A DNA stretch of 64,000 nucleotides from Volvariella volvacea V23 (taxonomy: Eukaryota; Basidiomycota; Agaricomycetes; Agaricales; Pluteaceae): positions 48,285-112,284 of the forward strand of contig KB722741.1 of the NCBI GenBank assembly GCA_000349905.1, given 5' to 3'. This document shows positions 33,201-45,639 of this stretch, in pieces; within the stretch, counting starts at the first letter, position 1; each line of letters opens with the position of its first letter. Below the pieces are notes generated by a model that was not told the DNA's origin, searched no databases, and saw only the letters and a list, made by a program, of their open reading frames with translations. Position numbers and translations under genes: made by a program.

Positions 33201-35365
33201 TCCAACTTCAATGTCGGGAGGAGGCGGCCCGATCCAACTCTTCAATGTAGCTGTAAGTTTCTTAATACCAAACAGCGTGATATCGCCGACAACAGCAAAT
33301 TCATCATCAGAAGGGGCCGTCGTTGGGTCGTCCGGTTCTGATGCATCTCTTGTTTCATCGCTTGGGGCCTTCTATGAACCTGTGGTTCATGATTTCGGTA
33401 TTCCCTAAAAGAAGGACAGCATCTCTCCTGTGAGTGGAGAGCCATGCATCTAGTTGGAATGGAGTAGTAAAGTGTTGGGGGGTTGAGCTAAGTCTAGTGG
33501 AATCATCGAAGAGAGTCCACAGAGAATTCTTCGAGACGCCGAGACATGCCTTGATACGTGGTCTTTTGTTGGAATCCCCCATGAGGTGCCCATATTTAGT
33601 CTTGAAATATGCCTTCTATGCACAACGATCCAATTGACCTTCAATAGTAAGAGGAGTATAGCAGTTGAAAGTGTGAAATCATATTGAAAACAGGTAGTTA
33701 TTCGTATCCTAGTATGCCGTATTAGCAGCTGCCTATTTTTCACAGAAATAAACCCATTACCGTTGTAAAGGAACCGGAATATCTCAATTCGGGGGACAAC
33801 CACGAATAAGAATGAGCCTTATCGGACACCCAGTCAGGGATTGTGTACTTCTCCTTCTGGCCTTGAGCATTCAGCATCTCGTCATCGCCCTTATTGACAA
33901 TTGTAGTCGTCAATGTGCCCGACCCCGTTTTCGAAGAGAGTGAGAGAATGGATCGAATGGCATTCGAAGTCAAACATTCAACCCTACGTCTGATTCAGTT
34001 TGATATTGCCACATCCAAATGAGGAGACATACCGAGTCATATGTCCATTGGATTGATAAGTGTCGAAAACCTGTGTGGTAATGCGCTGTCAAGGTCAGTA
34101 GAATAAGGCACAATTTTCACTCACAAGATTTGCTGCAGACGGCCAGTTCGCACCATTTATCGGGCCAAATCCATAGGATGAGCGATGAAGCCACTTCAAC
34201 CGATGCCCGTCAAGTACATACTACACGCAAAGATGAATAACTTGCCTCTGCCATTTTACTTGGGTCATCATCTCCAGGCCAGAATTCGCTTGCCCACTGT
34301 ACCAATAACGATAAGCAGAAGCACCAAAAATGCGTGTGGGGCTAACTTACTTCATTAGCGGATACCCCCATAATAGCACTTGTGTCGATTCGAGCTACTG
34401 ATGGTCGTTTTCCCGTCAGAGTTGTCGACACCTGCGCAATCTTCGTCGATGTATCGTATTTCGTAGACTTGACCATGGCATCATGAAACTCTTCCGCTTG
34501 CATCTGAGTGAGGAATGTTCGCATCCAATCCTTCAAGTTTTTCTTGCCAGCTGTTTGAGCATCCACGAGACGCTGGATGTCCCCTTTTTCCATGTAAGAG
34601 TCGTACATCCCGAGCATGTTAGTCGAAAGACAGCAAAGATTGGGCGTCTTCTTCTTCACGGATCCCAACTCTTGCTTATTGTAGAATTGAAGAGTCAACC
34701 AGGTATTCAGCTCTGTCTTATTGATATCTCTGGTAGAGTCTTGAAGTTTCTCTTTGATAATAAAGTGGGTATTAACGAAGATATAGAGTTGGAGGGGGGG
34801 GGACTTAATGGGACGTGAGACTTCCAGAGTCGTCCGCTGCTGCGAGCGGACGCAGCTTGTTCACGAGCAATATCCTGCCAGATATCTGTTTGAAACAGGA
34901 GACGAGGCTTGGTGGTAGTGCCAAATCTGTGAAGTCGGGCTACCAGGGATGTCGGAACGGCTGCTGTATTGACATTATCACCTTGGTTCATGAGCAGCCC
35001 CTCGTTCTCCCACATGTCGCAAGTGAGTCTCATCCTTTTTCCGTACGAGTCCCAATCATTCTGGTAGGTTGTCTCATCGCCTTTGACACGGTTCTTGTAA
35101 TCATCGAGCTTCATGTAATATGGTTTCGGCTAATTAAATGCGATTAAAATGCGAATGACGATGAAAATGAATAATAGAAGTCGGGGCATACGTCTTTGGC
35201 AACAGTGAACATGACGAAGCTGCCATCAATATCTGTACCACCGTCCTTTGCCTTGAGCAATCGAACTTCATATTGCGTGTCTGGATAGCCAGGAGCAGCG
35301 TCTATGTTGATTATACCAGTAGCAGTGTCATCGAGAACGAAGTCGTAGCGCTTTTCTTAGGTCAT
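30290..35365 (-). pseudogene. Family B pseudogene, 3' part lost and carrying an insertion
   Basis: It reads like the 5' 60 percent of a family B gene. The ATG at 35365 is followed at codon 3 by TAA (35359-35357). Exon 2 is recognisable (YYMKLDDYKNRV, RLWKSHVPLSPP) and is frameshifted in a run of nine G on the plus strand (34794-34802). Exons 3-6 are well kept (WLHRSSYGFGPINGANW). Exon 7 has TAG where paralogs have Trp (33618-33616). A 16 bp tandem duplication (32829-32860) shifts exon 8. A 925 bp element then splits exon 8 (31756-32680). Exon 9 has another frameshift near 31155 and a TAA near 30983. Exon 10 decays and fades out near 30290. The coiled coil and helical C-terminus are absent. 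One intron has a GC donor (gcaagt). Confidence 0.9.
31756..32680. mobile_element. 925 bp insertion with imperfect terminal inverted repeats
   Basis: It interrupts family B exon 8 between the codons for ETES and those for GELDLEIP. Both ends, read inward, begin gttccgaattt and continue ...gattccg, followed by GTCCG-rich subterminal sequence (18 of the first 21 bases agree). The interior has no long frame and no transposase motif, so a non-autonomous DNA element is the simplest reading. I see no clear target-site duplication. About 15 bp of the host exon (the residues after ETES) appear to be missing at the junction. It inserted into a gene that was, or became, a pseudogene. Confidence 0.65.
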
Positions 35366-36856
35366 GCCGAGACTTGGACTCGAATGCAGAGGTAAATTGA
35401 CTCCCCAGAGCTGCTATTTATACGCTAATTCAACTCTTTTGACGGATGAGTGCACAAACTAAGAAAATCGCTATGCGAACTTCAAGGAAATGGATTGTCA
35501 GTCAGCAGACAAGACCATTTGGTGTGTGTACAATTCTATGTAGTAGGCTTGCGATGCCGTTACCTAGAACCTGAGCATATCGGATGAATTAACAGTTATG
35601 CACCTGTCGCATGAGCAGCGATTTTAACACCGTACAATTGCCCCACTTAGGAGCAGGTAATAGGGGCAGGTAAAACTTAGGGGCAGGTTCAGGAAAAGCA
35701 TTGCGATATCATTAGAGCTGTGAGATTATCTGTACACCTCGCTATCGCAGTGTTTCAATTTTGGCCGTTTACACTAAGCCTATGCAGCGATGCGGATATG
35801 AGAGAAGTTGGATGAGGGATAAGCTCATCATTCACATCGAGACTCGGCACTATCGTAGTGCCGTAGGTTGATCCTAGAAGTCGGAAAAGTTTGGACATTA
35901 CGGGAACTAGATGCCCAGGTGCGGCAGGTTGCATCGACAGGGAGATTTACCGGTGAAATGAGCAGAAAATCCCTTCATGTCGTGCTCAGCTGGTGCCTGC
36001 AAGCACAGTCAAAGATGCGTGATCGTCGTGGGGAGGAGCTTTCAACACAGGCGATTCTGAGTCCCGTGGTAATAGTCGCTTGGCGCAGGTCCTGTCCAAA
36101 ACACATTGGGACACCAGATGGTGGGCGTAATCAGCCTCAAGGAGTGCACTAGGGTCAGTACAGCTCGCTCTTTGATGCGACTTCTGCTTCCAAATAGTCG
36201 TCCAAGCGCCAAGGAAATTATTACTGTCACTGTCACGCTTGTCACGTTTTTGGACCGTGTGAAGTATCACAATCATCCTCAGCGATGTTGGCCCAACTCC
36301 CCGTCAGGGTGTTGGATGTCATCTTCTACTTGTCCTGAAAGGATAGAAGCTTCCATCTCTCTCGTTTCTCGTAGGACCAAGCAAATATTTTTACGACATA
36401 AGTACCACTCGACCTCTACTCACCTGCAATCGCAAATCCGACTTCTAGCCAAATTGAGGATCTTTACACTATTCTTCACCTGTGGTACCTCCCTAGTGCT
36501 ATCGCTGACAAAGGTACTTTAAGCTCTCCCCAAATCCGCTTTGAAGTTCCCACAACCTTCATTTGCCTGGCGTCCAAGGCTATTTAGGGAACAACGACTA
36601 GTGGTTCATACTTATCATCCTACCTCATTTCCTCTGTATCACTTCCCCCTCCTCTGCTCTTTTATCCCCAGATAGCTTCTCCATATAGAGGTGCTCCCTC
36701 AGAAGCTCGCAGATCAAATTGTGCACACCGAGAATGTAATTGCTTTTGTACACGATCGCAACGAATCCAATCATACAACATATTACAAACATCATAAAAA
36801 GCTTGGTCGTGGTTGGTAGTGGACGTAAAGTTTCCGTAAGGAAGGTGGAAATGGAA
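35366..36856. other. Gene-free region
   Basis: Upstream of the family B pseudogene and downstream of the family B gene ending at 36857. It has a near-palindrome ggcactatcgtagtgcc near 35847 and short frames only. Confidence 0.45.
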
Positions 36857-39800
36857 CTACTTCTTCTTTGGTGCCTTCTGCACAACGCTGATTCAAGTTA
36901 GCATTCAGTCCGCCACAGCGGAAGAAGACTCACTGTTTATAGATCCCATGAATGAACGACGAGTGATCCTTCATGTCCAAATCGAGTTTGAGGTCAAATG
37001 GCTCTCCAACAATTACTCCTTTAACTTCAGCAGCAAACTTATAATCCCCAGCGAATGCATTCAAGTCGGCCGTGAGCTCGATCTTTGTGATGTTGAAAAG
37101 TTTACCAAGCGCCTGAATGAACTCCTCCGTGACTTCCAACACTCCATCTTCTGTTGCCTTCGCAGCCTTTAATACGCCCGTAGCAACATCCAGAGCAACC
37201 GTGGCATGTTTGGCCAGCTCCAGACCGCCTTTAGCCGTCTCGTAACCCAGCCACTCTACGGACTTGGTGAGCGCATCCACGGCATCGTTGGCTGCCTTCA
37301 TCAGGGCGTGGGCGACCTTCACATAATCATCGTAGACCTTTTTAGCAGTTTCAACAACGGCGTCTCCTGTGGTTTTCACCCCATCCAACACTTTAGTGGC
37401 AGCGTCGATAATAGCTTGGGTAGCTTTCTCCACGCCTTTGAGAACCTCCTCAGCTGCCTTCAGAACACCATCACCTCCTTTTCTAACCGCTTCCAGGGCG
37501 TCTTCAGCAAGAGGAACCGCGCCTTTAACCGTAATGTAGTCGGCACCCTTGACAACGGCCTCACAAACATCCAATACGCCGTCCGCAACCCCTTTTGCAA
37601 CTTCAACAGCACCCAGACCCACTTCTAGGGCAGGAATTTCGGCATATTTCCTTTATGGTGTCTGTGAGTATGAAGTCCTCATGGGTATTATCGGCACGAC
37701 ACTCACCAGAATTTCCATCCAGCGTGCTCGCAATCATAAATCTGGTTACGAATCGCGGAAATTTGTCGGTCGAGGCTGTCCACTTTGCTCTTGGCCTTCT
37801 CGATGTCTTGCTCGGCATGACCAAACTTCCGATTGAGCGTCGCTTTTGCATCGTCTACGGCCTTTTCCTTGCTCTTTATGTCGTCATCCCATTTCTTCTG
37901 AGCCTTTGTGACATCCGCTCTGGCTTTGTTCATCTTCGCAGCTTGGTCGGCTTGTGCTTCTTTGAGTTTCGCTTTGGCGCTGACCATGTCTTTATCCCAT
38001 TTCTTCTTCGCCTCATCAAACTTGCTCTCCAGCTCCTTCATCTTCGCTGTACACTCGTCGATGACTTTATTTGTATGTGCATGAACCTGATTCTCGTGAG
38101 CCAACCACTTGTTCTTCTCATCCTTGAGCTTTTCCTCAGCAGTATCGATCCCTTTCTTCATGTCCGCCTTTGCCTTCTCCACCTTATCTTCAGCTGAGTC
38201 GATTGCCGCATCGGCGGCCTTACGCGCGGATTCGATGGCTGCGGTGACCTGTTTGACCACGTAGTCGATGATGTGCTGCTCCATCACAGCGTGGAGATAA
38301 AACTCGACTTTCGAGAGATCCTGAAGGTCTGCCGCACCTTTCATTCGAGCATCCACGGAGAATGTAAGTAACGGTGTCAAGTGGAGGATGAAATCGAAGG
38401 AGAATTCAGGGTGGGGCAAGAATTCGAGTTTGAGCAATAAGGCAACTTCGCTGCCGAGGAAGTGGATAGCACCATCGACAGAAACACGTTGTGTACTTGA
38501 ACCAACTTCAAGGTCTAGAGTTGCGTCCTTTTTATCGAGTCCGGTGATCGAGAAAGGACCAACTTTAAGGTCGTGGATTGATGCTGTGGCTTTGAGTGAC
38601 CCTTGAGATACTTCAGCCGACGCTTTAAGCTCAGCACCAAAGATCTTGACATCCGCTTCGAACGAAAATCCTGCTGGATAGAAGGTTGTGCCGACTTTAA
38701 CGCCGGTGGAGATATAAAGCGAAAGTTTCTCGAAATCGATGAAATCCGGTGGCAATGGGAGCGAGACATCAAGGATATCTGAAGTAAATTCGACGACATC
38801 TCGGATACCTAGATGTTCGATCTTGCCACTTATCAATTCCTCTGAGTAGGCATTAGAACAAACGAATGAACGAGTGAGGATAGAAGAAACTCACGAGTTG
38901 GATCATCGCTGACATCAACTGCAACTTGACCTTTCACATTCCCGATTTGAAGCCCGCCTGAGAAGGCGAGTCCGTCGGGAAGGATATCAGGGAGTGTAAA
39001 GTTTGCTTCAATGGCGAGATTAGGCCCAATGGAGACTTGACGGCTAATACCAAAGGGGTCGTTCCATAGTCCCTTCATCTGTCCCCATAAGTTCACATCT
39101 TCGTTCTTGACGTTCAGCCCAATCTTGAAATCGAGAGGAGTAGATGATTTTGGGACGGGGACCTTTAAACCAGCGTCGATTGTTAGTTGGATGGGCTTCA
39201 AACCGATTTGCAATTCGATCGGGTCAGTTGTGAGACCATGACCAAGGTGGATGAAGCCATCAGTAGGAAAGTCGACATCTAGAGTAAAGCCGGAGGATTT
39301 GGACCATGTAGCAGAAAGAATTAGGCCAGGTGAGGAATGTCCAAGGAGTTGTTCGACTTGTCTGACTTTATCGAGGACTGCACAGAACTGTATCCCTGTG
39401 TGTATTCGTTAGTTCGGTCAACTAGGCCTATCACCATGTCATACCTTCCTCAATCGGGAACTTCTGTGGGTTCATCAACGAAAGGGGTGGACTTTTCTTT
39501 GACGCAGCGATAAACGATATATCTTCCAATCCTATTTCGCCCAAGAACGTTCCGTTTAAATCCGGAATTAGCTTCCCGAGAGTGGCAGATCGTTCCATTC
39601 CCTGGATTTCACCATATACTGTCCATTGAAGTTTCGAATCTTGCGGTCCCTTATAAAGATGAACGGACGCGTGAATTTCCGGTAAACCCTTAATGCCGTC
39701 CAGTTGAACGATAGCATCCAGTTCGACACCTGAGGTCTTAGAGTGCCCACCCCATACGAACGACGCATTCAAAACAGTCTTGACCAATTTGAAGTCGAAC

Positions 39801-42800
39801 TCGGGGAAATCGATGTCTTGGAGTTCTGCCTTCAAATCGACACCATAGGAACCCAAATGGAGCGACGCATTAGGTGCGCTATAGTCGCCGTATTTGATAT
39901 TCTTGACTTCAACAGACAACCCACCAGTACTTGATAGGGTGATCATAGCGGATTCTATGGTAAACTCATCGTCTTTGGGTGCTATGACCTCTTTTGCGGA
40001 ATGGGCTTTGTAGAGGTCAACAACGCCATCAATACCAAAATTATCAATCTCGGCAGAAATGACGAAGTTTCCCCCTACAGAATAGGAGCCAGACAAGGTC
40101 GCAGACGCACACCCCGCATCTAAATGGGCTCGTAATGATAAATTGAGCGTTTTCAAGGGTGAGGAGAGGTCAAATGAGGTGAATAATGACAACGTTGTTA
40201 ACTGTTAAGGTGCATTAGAGCTGCAGAAGTTCTTCGATTGAAAGGAAGACATACATTGAGTCCTGACCCCAATGCGTTTTCCCATATGTCCCCTTTTAGA
40301 ACTCCGCGTAATTGTGCAAATTTCCCGTATTCCTCAATCTCAAACCGGAAGTCCAGAGGTATCTTTGACGCTGGGACCTCCAGACCAAGGTCACCAAATA
40401 TAGCAAATCCATGGCTCGTCTCCTTGTCGTCAAATGTGCCAAGTACAGTTGTTGTTATTCCATACAAGCGGACTCCAACACTGGTGAGCGTTACACCGTC
40501 ACATATTTTAACGGGTTTTTTGGCACCAGTCACTGGGTCTTTGACGAAGATGAGGCCTGTCAAGACGATCCCATCGAGGGAAGAGAGGGAGGACCACTTG
40601 TGGTTGAAGCCAAGTGAAGCTGTAACCTGAATCCTGAGGGAGTCAGGCGGAATTTGAAGGGCCTTGCTCAAAATCGTGTTAAGCGATCCAAATTGCTCGT
40701 CAATCACGAGGCTTGCCGAAAGGGACCATCCCACTGGTTTGGTCGGAGTACTAAACAAAAGGAAGTCAGAATTGGTATTAGAGTAGGGATATGCCCTTAC
40801 TATTCGTAGTTTTGGTGGGTGAAGGTGACATCGGACAAATGTGCCTTCTCCAACAGAGTTCCGGAGAGCCAGGGAATCAGCGCAGTAAGAGATAGATCCT
40901 TAATCTCTGCTTGTTGAAAAATAGGGAGCTCATCTTGAACTTGGACGTTGGGTGGAGGGGGGCCATGCCAGCTCTTCAAAGTCGCCCTGAGGTCGCTCTT
41001 GCCGAAAAGGTCTATTTCGCCAACAATGGCAAATCCATCGTGGGGCGGTGAGGATGATGGGTGATCAACTTGGTTGCCAGGGGACGGGGAGTGATGAGTG
41101 TTCGAGGGCCCGTGCGATTCTTGTAAAAATCTAGGATTATGAATTACTGTGTCGCCCATGCGATGGATAGGTGCTTGTGAGTGTGCTGAAAACCACGCGG
41201 CTTGGTGAAATGGCACAGTGGAGTAATGGGAGCCACGTAATGACGAAGGTGGACGCTCAGCATATGGAGATTGTGTAGGCCCAATAGGACTGCGAAATCT
41301 AGGTCTAGTGGTTAAACGAGGCGTATGTGAATCGTCTAGCCTAGGACTCGGTGTCGTTAAGTCCATGAGTGGCGCACGAGGAGGGGTAGGCGCATATGCA
41401 TAAGTGTTGGCTACCACGCCAGAACTTGCCATGAGAAGCGTGGTAGACGTCTCCGGGGTAAAGCTCGCGGCCATGAAAATTCCTGATGACTCTGTTGGTA
41501 ATGCGTATGATGGACCAGCGCCGCTCTCATCCGGGATACGTTTCCTCGCATTCACCTTCCCAAAGTACATCTTCCAGACTTCGCTATCTAGAGCACCTTC
41601 CACCGTCAATGGCGTGTAACGACTAAAGGTATGGAACTTGGTTTGGCAGCATTTGGCCATATTCTGTGGGGAGAAAAATGACTACATGAACGTGATTCCT
41701 GTAGGTTGAACGTACCGGACACTCGTTCGATTCAAATATCGCCCGGTATAATAATTCAGGCGATAGCCACGAGTAAGAATGATCTGCATCTGAGACCCAG
41801 TCTGGGATTTTGACTTCTTGACGTTGACCGTGTTCGTTCACGAGATGGTAGGAGCCTTTATTCACAATTTTTGTGACCAAGGTGCCACTTGCGTTGTGGT
41901 AGCGGGCTTTAAGGTGAGATATTACTTCATCCAATACGGACTCGACTCTGATTACCTTCGTTAATAAAGTATAGCAGAATACATTGACGGCCCTACCGTG
42001 TCATATGTGAATTTGCTTCGTATGTTCCAAAAACCTAGAAAAAGATTAAGCAGACTGAGAAATAGATTATATGCCTTATCTCACGAGGTTATCGACTGAA
42101 TCCGGGACTCCTGAATGGAGGGGACCAAATTCACGGGCGGAGCGATGAAGCCACTATATTCACTGTAGTCAGAGTGGAACGTAACAAAACTAGTTATAGA
42201 CTTACCTCGCTTGCTTGTTCTGTATCTTCTTCCCAGAACTCCATCGCAATCTAATGGCATATCAGGGCAGAAGAGGCGAATGGCAAACACTCCGTACGCA
42301 CCGCTTTGGCAGACTGCCCCATAATGGTATTCAAGTCGGGGCGCTTCCCCGGATCAATTTGCTTCAAATCTGTTGTCGTTTCAACATTGGGCATTTGTCC
42401 ACCAGAAGCACCCTCTTCCTTTGTGTCGTCGCCTACCCCTGTTATCTTCCCTGTGAATGCTTTACCTGATTTTTGGTACTCCTCCTTCATCGCAGCATAA
42501 ATTTTCTCGGCCTTGGTTTTGTCTTCCGGGAAGTCTCGTAGCCAGCCAGTCAGTTTTCCTTTCCCCTTGGACGTCTGGTCTTTGATAATAATATCGATGT
42601 CGTCTGCAGAAATGTAAGTAGTGTATAGGCCCATAAAATTCCTCGATATGCATCGAAAGGTATCTCCCTTCTTCTTCAGATCCTCCAACGCTATAGCGTT
42701 TATTTTCCAACCCGCTTTTTTCTGACTGTTTGAGAGACGTGATATGCACTTCTGAAGCTCGTCTTCGCTCATCTCTGATGTCTGGGGAACAAAGTAAATG

Positions 42801-43327
42801 TCAATAGCTTTAGCTGACTTGGACATCCGCCAAAGACGGGGATTTCCTGGGGCCTTCGGAATAACAGAAACATCTTCCCATCTCAGCCGCTGGTCTGCGT
42901 AACTATCTTCTCCGTCCTTAAGACGGGCAGTAAATGAGAGGGGTAGCTTGCTCGTCCCCTGGGGGGTGAGGATAGTACCATCTGCAAGGCCTTTGTCGAC
43001 TTCGCGGTCTTTGTGCCAGACGGCGCATGAGAGTATTCCCTCTTGTGCAACGGCCCAGTCATCTTCATAGGCCTTCCGCTCGCCGTTGATGCGTTTCCTG
43101 AAATCGTCCAAGCGTATGAAAAACCAGTCATCCTACAGGAACAATCAGTGTAAGACATTCAGAACGTATGGCCAACTTACACTGTCAAAAGGCTGAAACT
43201 GCACAAATTCGCCTTCGTCTCCCTTGGCCTTGGGTTCTCTAGACTTGAATACGAGTGTTTGACGATCACCGACGTCGAGGCGAACAGAGCGGTCAGAGGG
43301 GGAGAACTTCAGCTGAGGAGGTTCCAT
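36857..43327 (-). CDS. Family B giant beta-rich/coiled-coil protein, intact (about 1,953 aa, 13 exons)
   Basis: Exons from 5' to 3': 43327-43181, 43132-42302, 42250-42206, 42153-42085, 42034-41997, 41947-41716, 41663-40801, 40750-40255, 40201-39445, 39395-38895, 38841-37707, 37650-36934, 36887-36857. All twelve introns are GT-AG, 46-56 bp, with phases matching the other copies. Exons 4, 5, 8 and 9 have exactly the same length as in 23331-29640. Features in order: N-terminal region, WLHRSAREFGPL, VFGTYEAN, a long Pro/Ser/Thr-rich linker in exon 7 (more extended than in 23331-29640), KSWHGPPPPNVQVQ, beta-type repeats, a coiled coil encoded by the distal part of exon 11, the alanine-rich helical block, then VKGVIVGEPFDLKLDLDMKD and the tail VVQKAPKKK. 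I chose the ATG at 43327 over 43357 because a TATA-like box lies only about 10 bp before the latter. Function is unknown. Confidence 0.85.
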
Positions 43328-43365
43328 ATCCAAAGGAGCTTGGGGAAATGAAGTCAAAAGTCGCC

Positions 43366-43373
43366 CTTTTATG
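43366..43373 (-). promoter_or_regulatory. TATA-like box of 36857-43327
   Basis: CATAAAAG on the minus strand, about 40 bp before the ATG at 43327. It argues against using the ATG at 43357 as the start. Confidence 0.5.
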
Positions 43374-45639
43374 CACGAGTGTCGAGCTCGCGTTCATATG
43401 GCAATAGCGAAAGTATGACCAAGGGAACAAGTATCTCGATTGGAATTTTCCGTCCCATTATTGGTCCTCCTCCACGGATCGAGTCACCCGATAGCAATAA
43501 GGGCACCAGTGGTCAGGTGGGTGGTACTAATCTTTCTGACTGATGCCCAAGATTGATGATGGTGTGAGCAATAATCGCGCACTCACGCTATATTTTTGTT
43601 CTACCAAAGATTCCCTGGATTATGGAAACGAATGTGCCTATTTAGGCGTAGGTCATGCGAGCAATCAGAACTCACGAATCAGAAAGACTGGAAAGTCATT
43701 GATAAGAAAGTGTTGAAAACACCCCAACTAGGAGGGCCACAACTTACTCGCTTCCGTTTCAAGTCCGACTTAGATTTCCCCAGAAGGACTTGTACTGAAA
43801 CTGCAGTGGAGACCACGACGGACTCGGAGAAAACCTATGCCTGTGTTAGGGAGTGAACCCTGCGACTGGAATAACTCGATAGCTTCGGTGACGCTGAAAA
43901 ACGAGGAATTCAGCTCGATACAAGCACAGTCGATAGAGGCAGTATAAATGAAAACAAACGATAGTCCCATGTTAGACCACGACGCACCACCCACTAGAGA
44001 TAATATACCACAGTTCCCACGGGAGGATGATTGACCACTTTCTATTCGGGTGAGAAGCCAATTCCGTCGGACTCCGTCCTGTAACCTCGCGTTGCGCCTC
44101 TCATGAGCATGTTGAATAGTGATCGTAACACCACCTGGATGATTAGCTCGTAACACGACCCTGTACTTGCGTCCGTTGGTGTCAGACCATACCAATCAAA
44201 ATGTCAAAGCATTCTCAATTGTCTTACGGTGATATCAATTTGATGCCATCGAAGGAGACAAAGGCATCGCCAAAAACAAACCTAGACCAGGAGCCGAATT
44301 AGAATGAGAGGTGGGATCACGTTGGTGCTCTGTTCTGCATTCCTTATTCTAACCGAATAGCCCAACAGATTGAAAAACATAGCGATGGCGTCAGGTGACG
44401 ATACCAAGTTTAACTAGAAATGTGCAATATGCGCGGTTATGGAGTGATTACCCCAATGTAAGTCGCAGAAGCAAAAACGGAAATAAACATTCCTAACTTA
44501 CCCTTACAGATAGGGTTTAGCTTTCCCTTCTCTTCCATAGCGAAATCTTAAGGGTCGAGAGTATAGTAAAGCATAGACTATGCTTACGATATGTGGGGAT
44601 ATCTGGTATCAAATCAGTAACATCGTATCAACGCGCGGTAAGGGAGGATTCCCATTGATGTCATAGTCTCCATAATTTCCGAGTCGCGCCATCGAAACGG
44701 AGCAGTATCTTCCGCACCCCCTTGCTCGGATTAGAGCTGACAGTCCTACGGTTGAGGTGCGTTGATTTGGTTGGTAGCGGAGTTTGCACATGGGTATGCT
44801 ACCTTATGGAGTCGCTATGGAGGGTAAGGTAATGAAATCGTAACCTCAGTAAGCATACGGAAGAATTAGACGTACAACATGGACCCTTATTATCCTTCTG
44901 ATCAACTCCGCTTATAGCGGTCGGGTACCGCGCGGGGTCCCTCATGAGAAGCCTCGGTAGTGTGAAAAGCGATTGAATTACTAGCATGTATTGAGCATGT
45001 GGGAAGACAACTTGAATTGTGGTCGGACCAGCCAAGGCATTTGTTTACGTGTGTTGAATTTGGAGGGCGTCGACTTGCCTTCATAATAAATTGGGCGGCG
45101 AAATAGGTTGGCGGTACGCACCCCCCAACCACCATGACTAGTCAATTAGTGGGCGCAGTTGGGTCTACACTTTGCTTATTGGGTGTCGTGTGGATGAAAG
45201 AATGGAGCTGCACTGTAAATCTGGAACATGCTAATTTGGTAATATGAAGCAATTGTATAAGCCATAAGTCAACCCCACAAAGATGGAATTATTCCAACAG
45301 TCCTACACCATCCCATGTACATTCTCTGGGTAGAAATATGCTTTTTTATGCACATCGTGATAGCTACAATGACCACATGTCATCCGAAGGAAAAGGTACT
45401 TATTGGGTCCCCAGTTGCAATTTTGGAATCGGTCAATCAGAAAACAGCCCATACAAAAGTTATAATTCAGGTAGCATCACACTATTTTTCTTTTCATTTC
45501 ACAGGTACACGTCGCATTGGACAGTACATCATAATATAGACAATTGTAAAGTAGCCATAAACCTTAGTCTATAGTGGCCGTCTCCGTAAAAATACACTAC
45601 GCATAAGTGAAACGGCGATTACAAAGAGCACAAGCGGAG
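43374..45639. other. Gene-free region
   Basis: The longest frame, 43770-44195(-), 141 codons, has no motif or paralog. I see no repeat or mobile element that I can support. Confidence 0.4.

Noticed and set aside
35840..35870. Near-palindrome ggcactatcgtagtgcc as a terminator or att site
   Set aside because: An isolated short palindrome in non-coding fungal DNA with no matching partner element.
42206..42250. A suspected frameshift in exon 3 of the family B gene
   Set aside because: Recounting the bases (two GCAAGC-type steps) gives 45 nt in phase 0, so the exon is intact.
43328..43357. Upstream in-frame ATG of the family B gene at 36857-43327
   Set aside because: The TATA-like box ends about 10 bp before it, so transcription should start downstream of this ATG.
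43770..44195. 141-codon minus-strand open frame as a gene
   Set aside because: No motif, paralog, signal peptide or consistent splice signals. Length alone is not enough in this composition.
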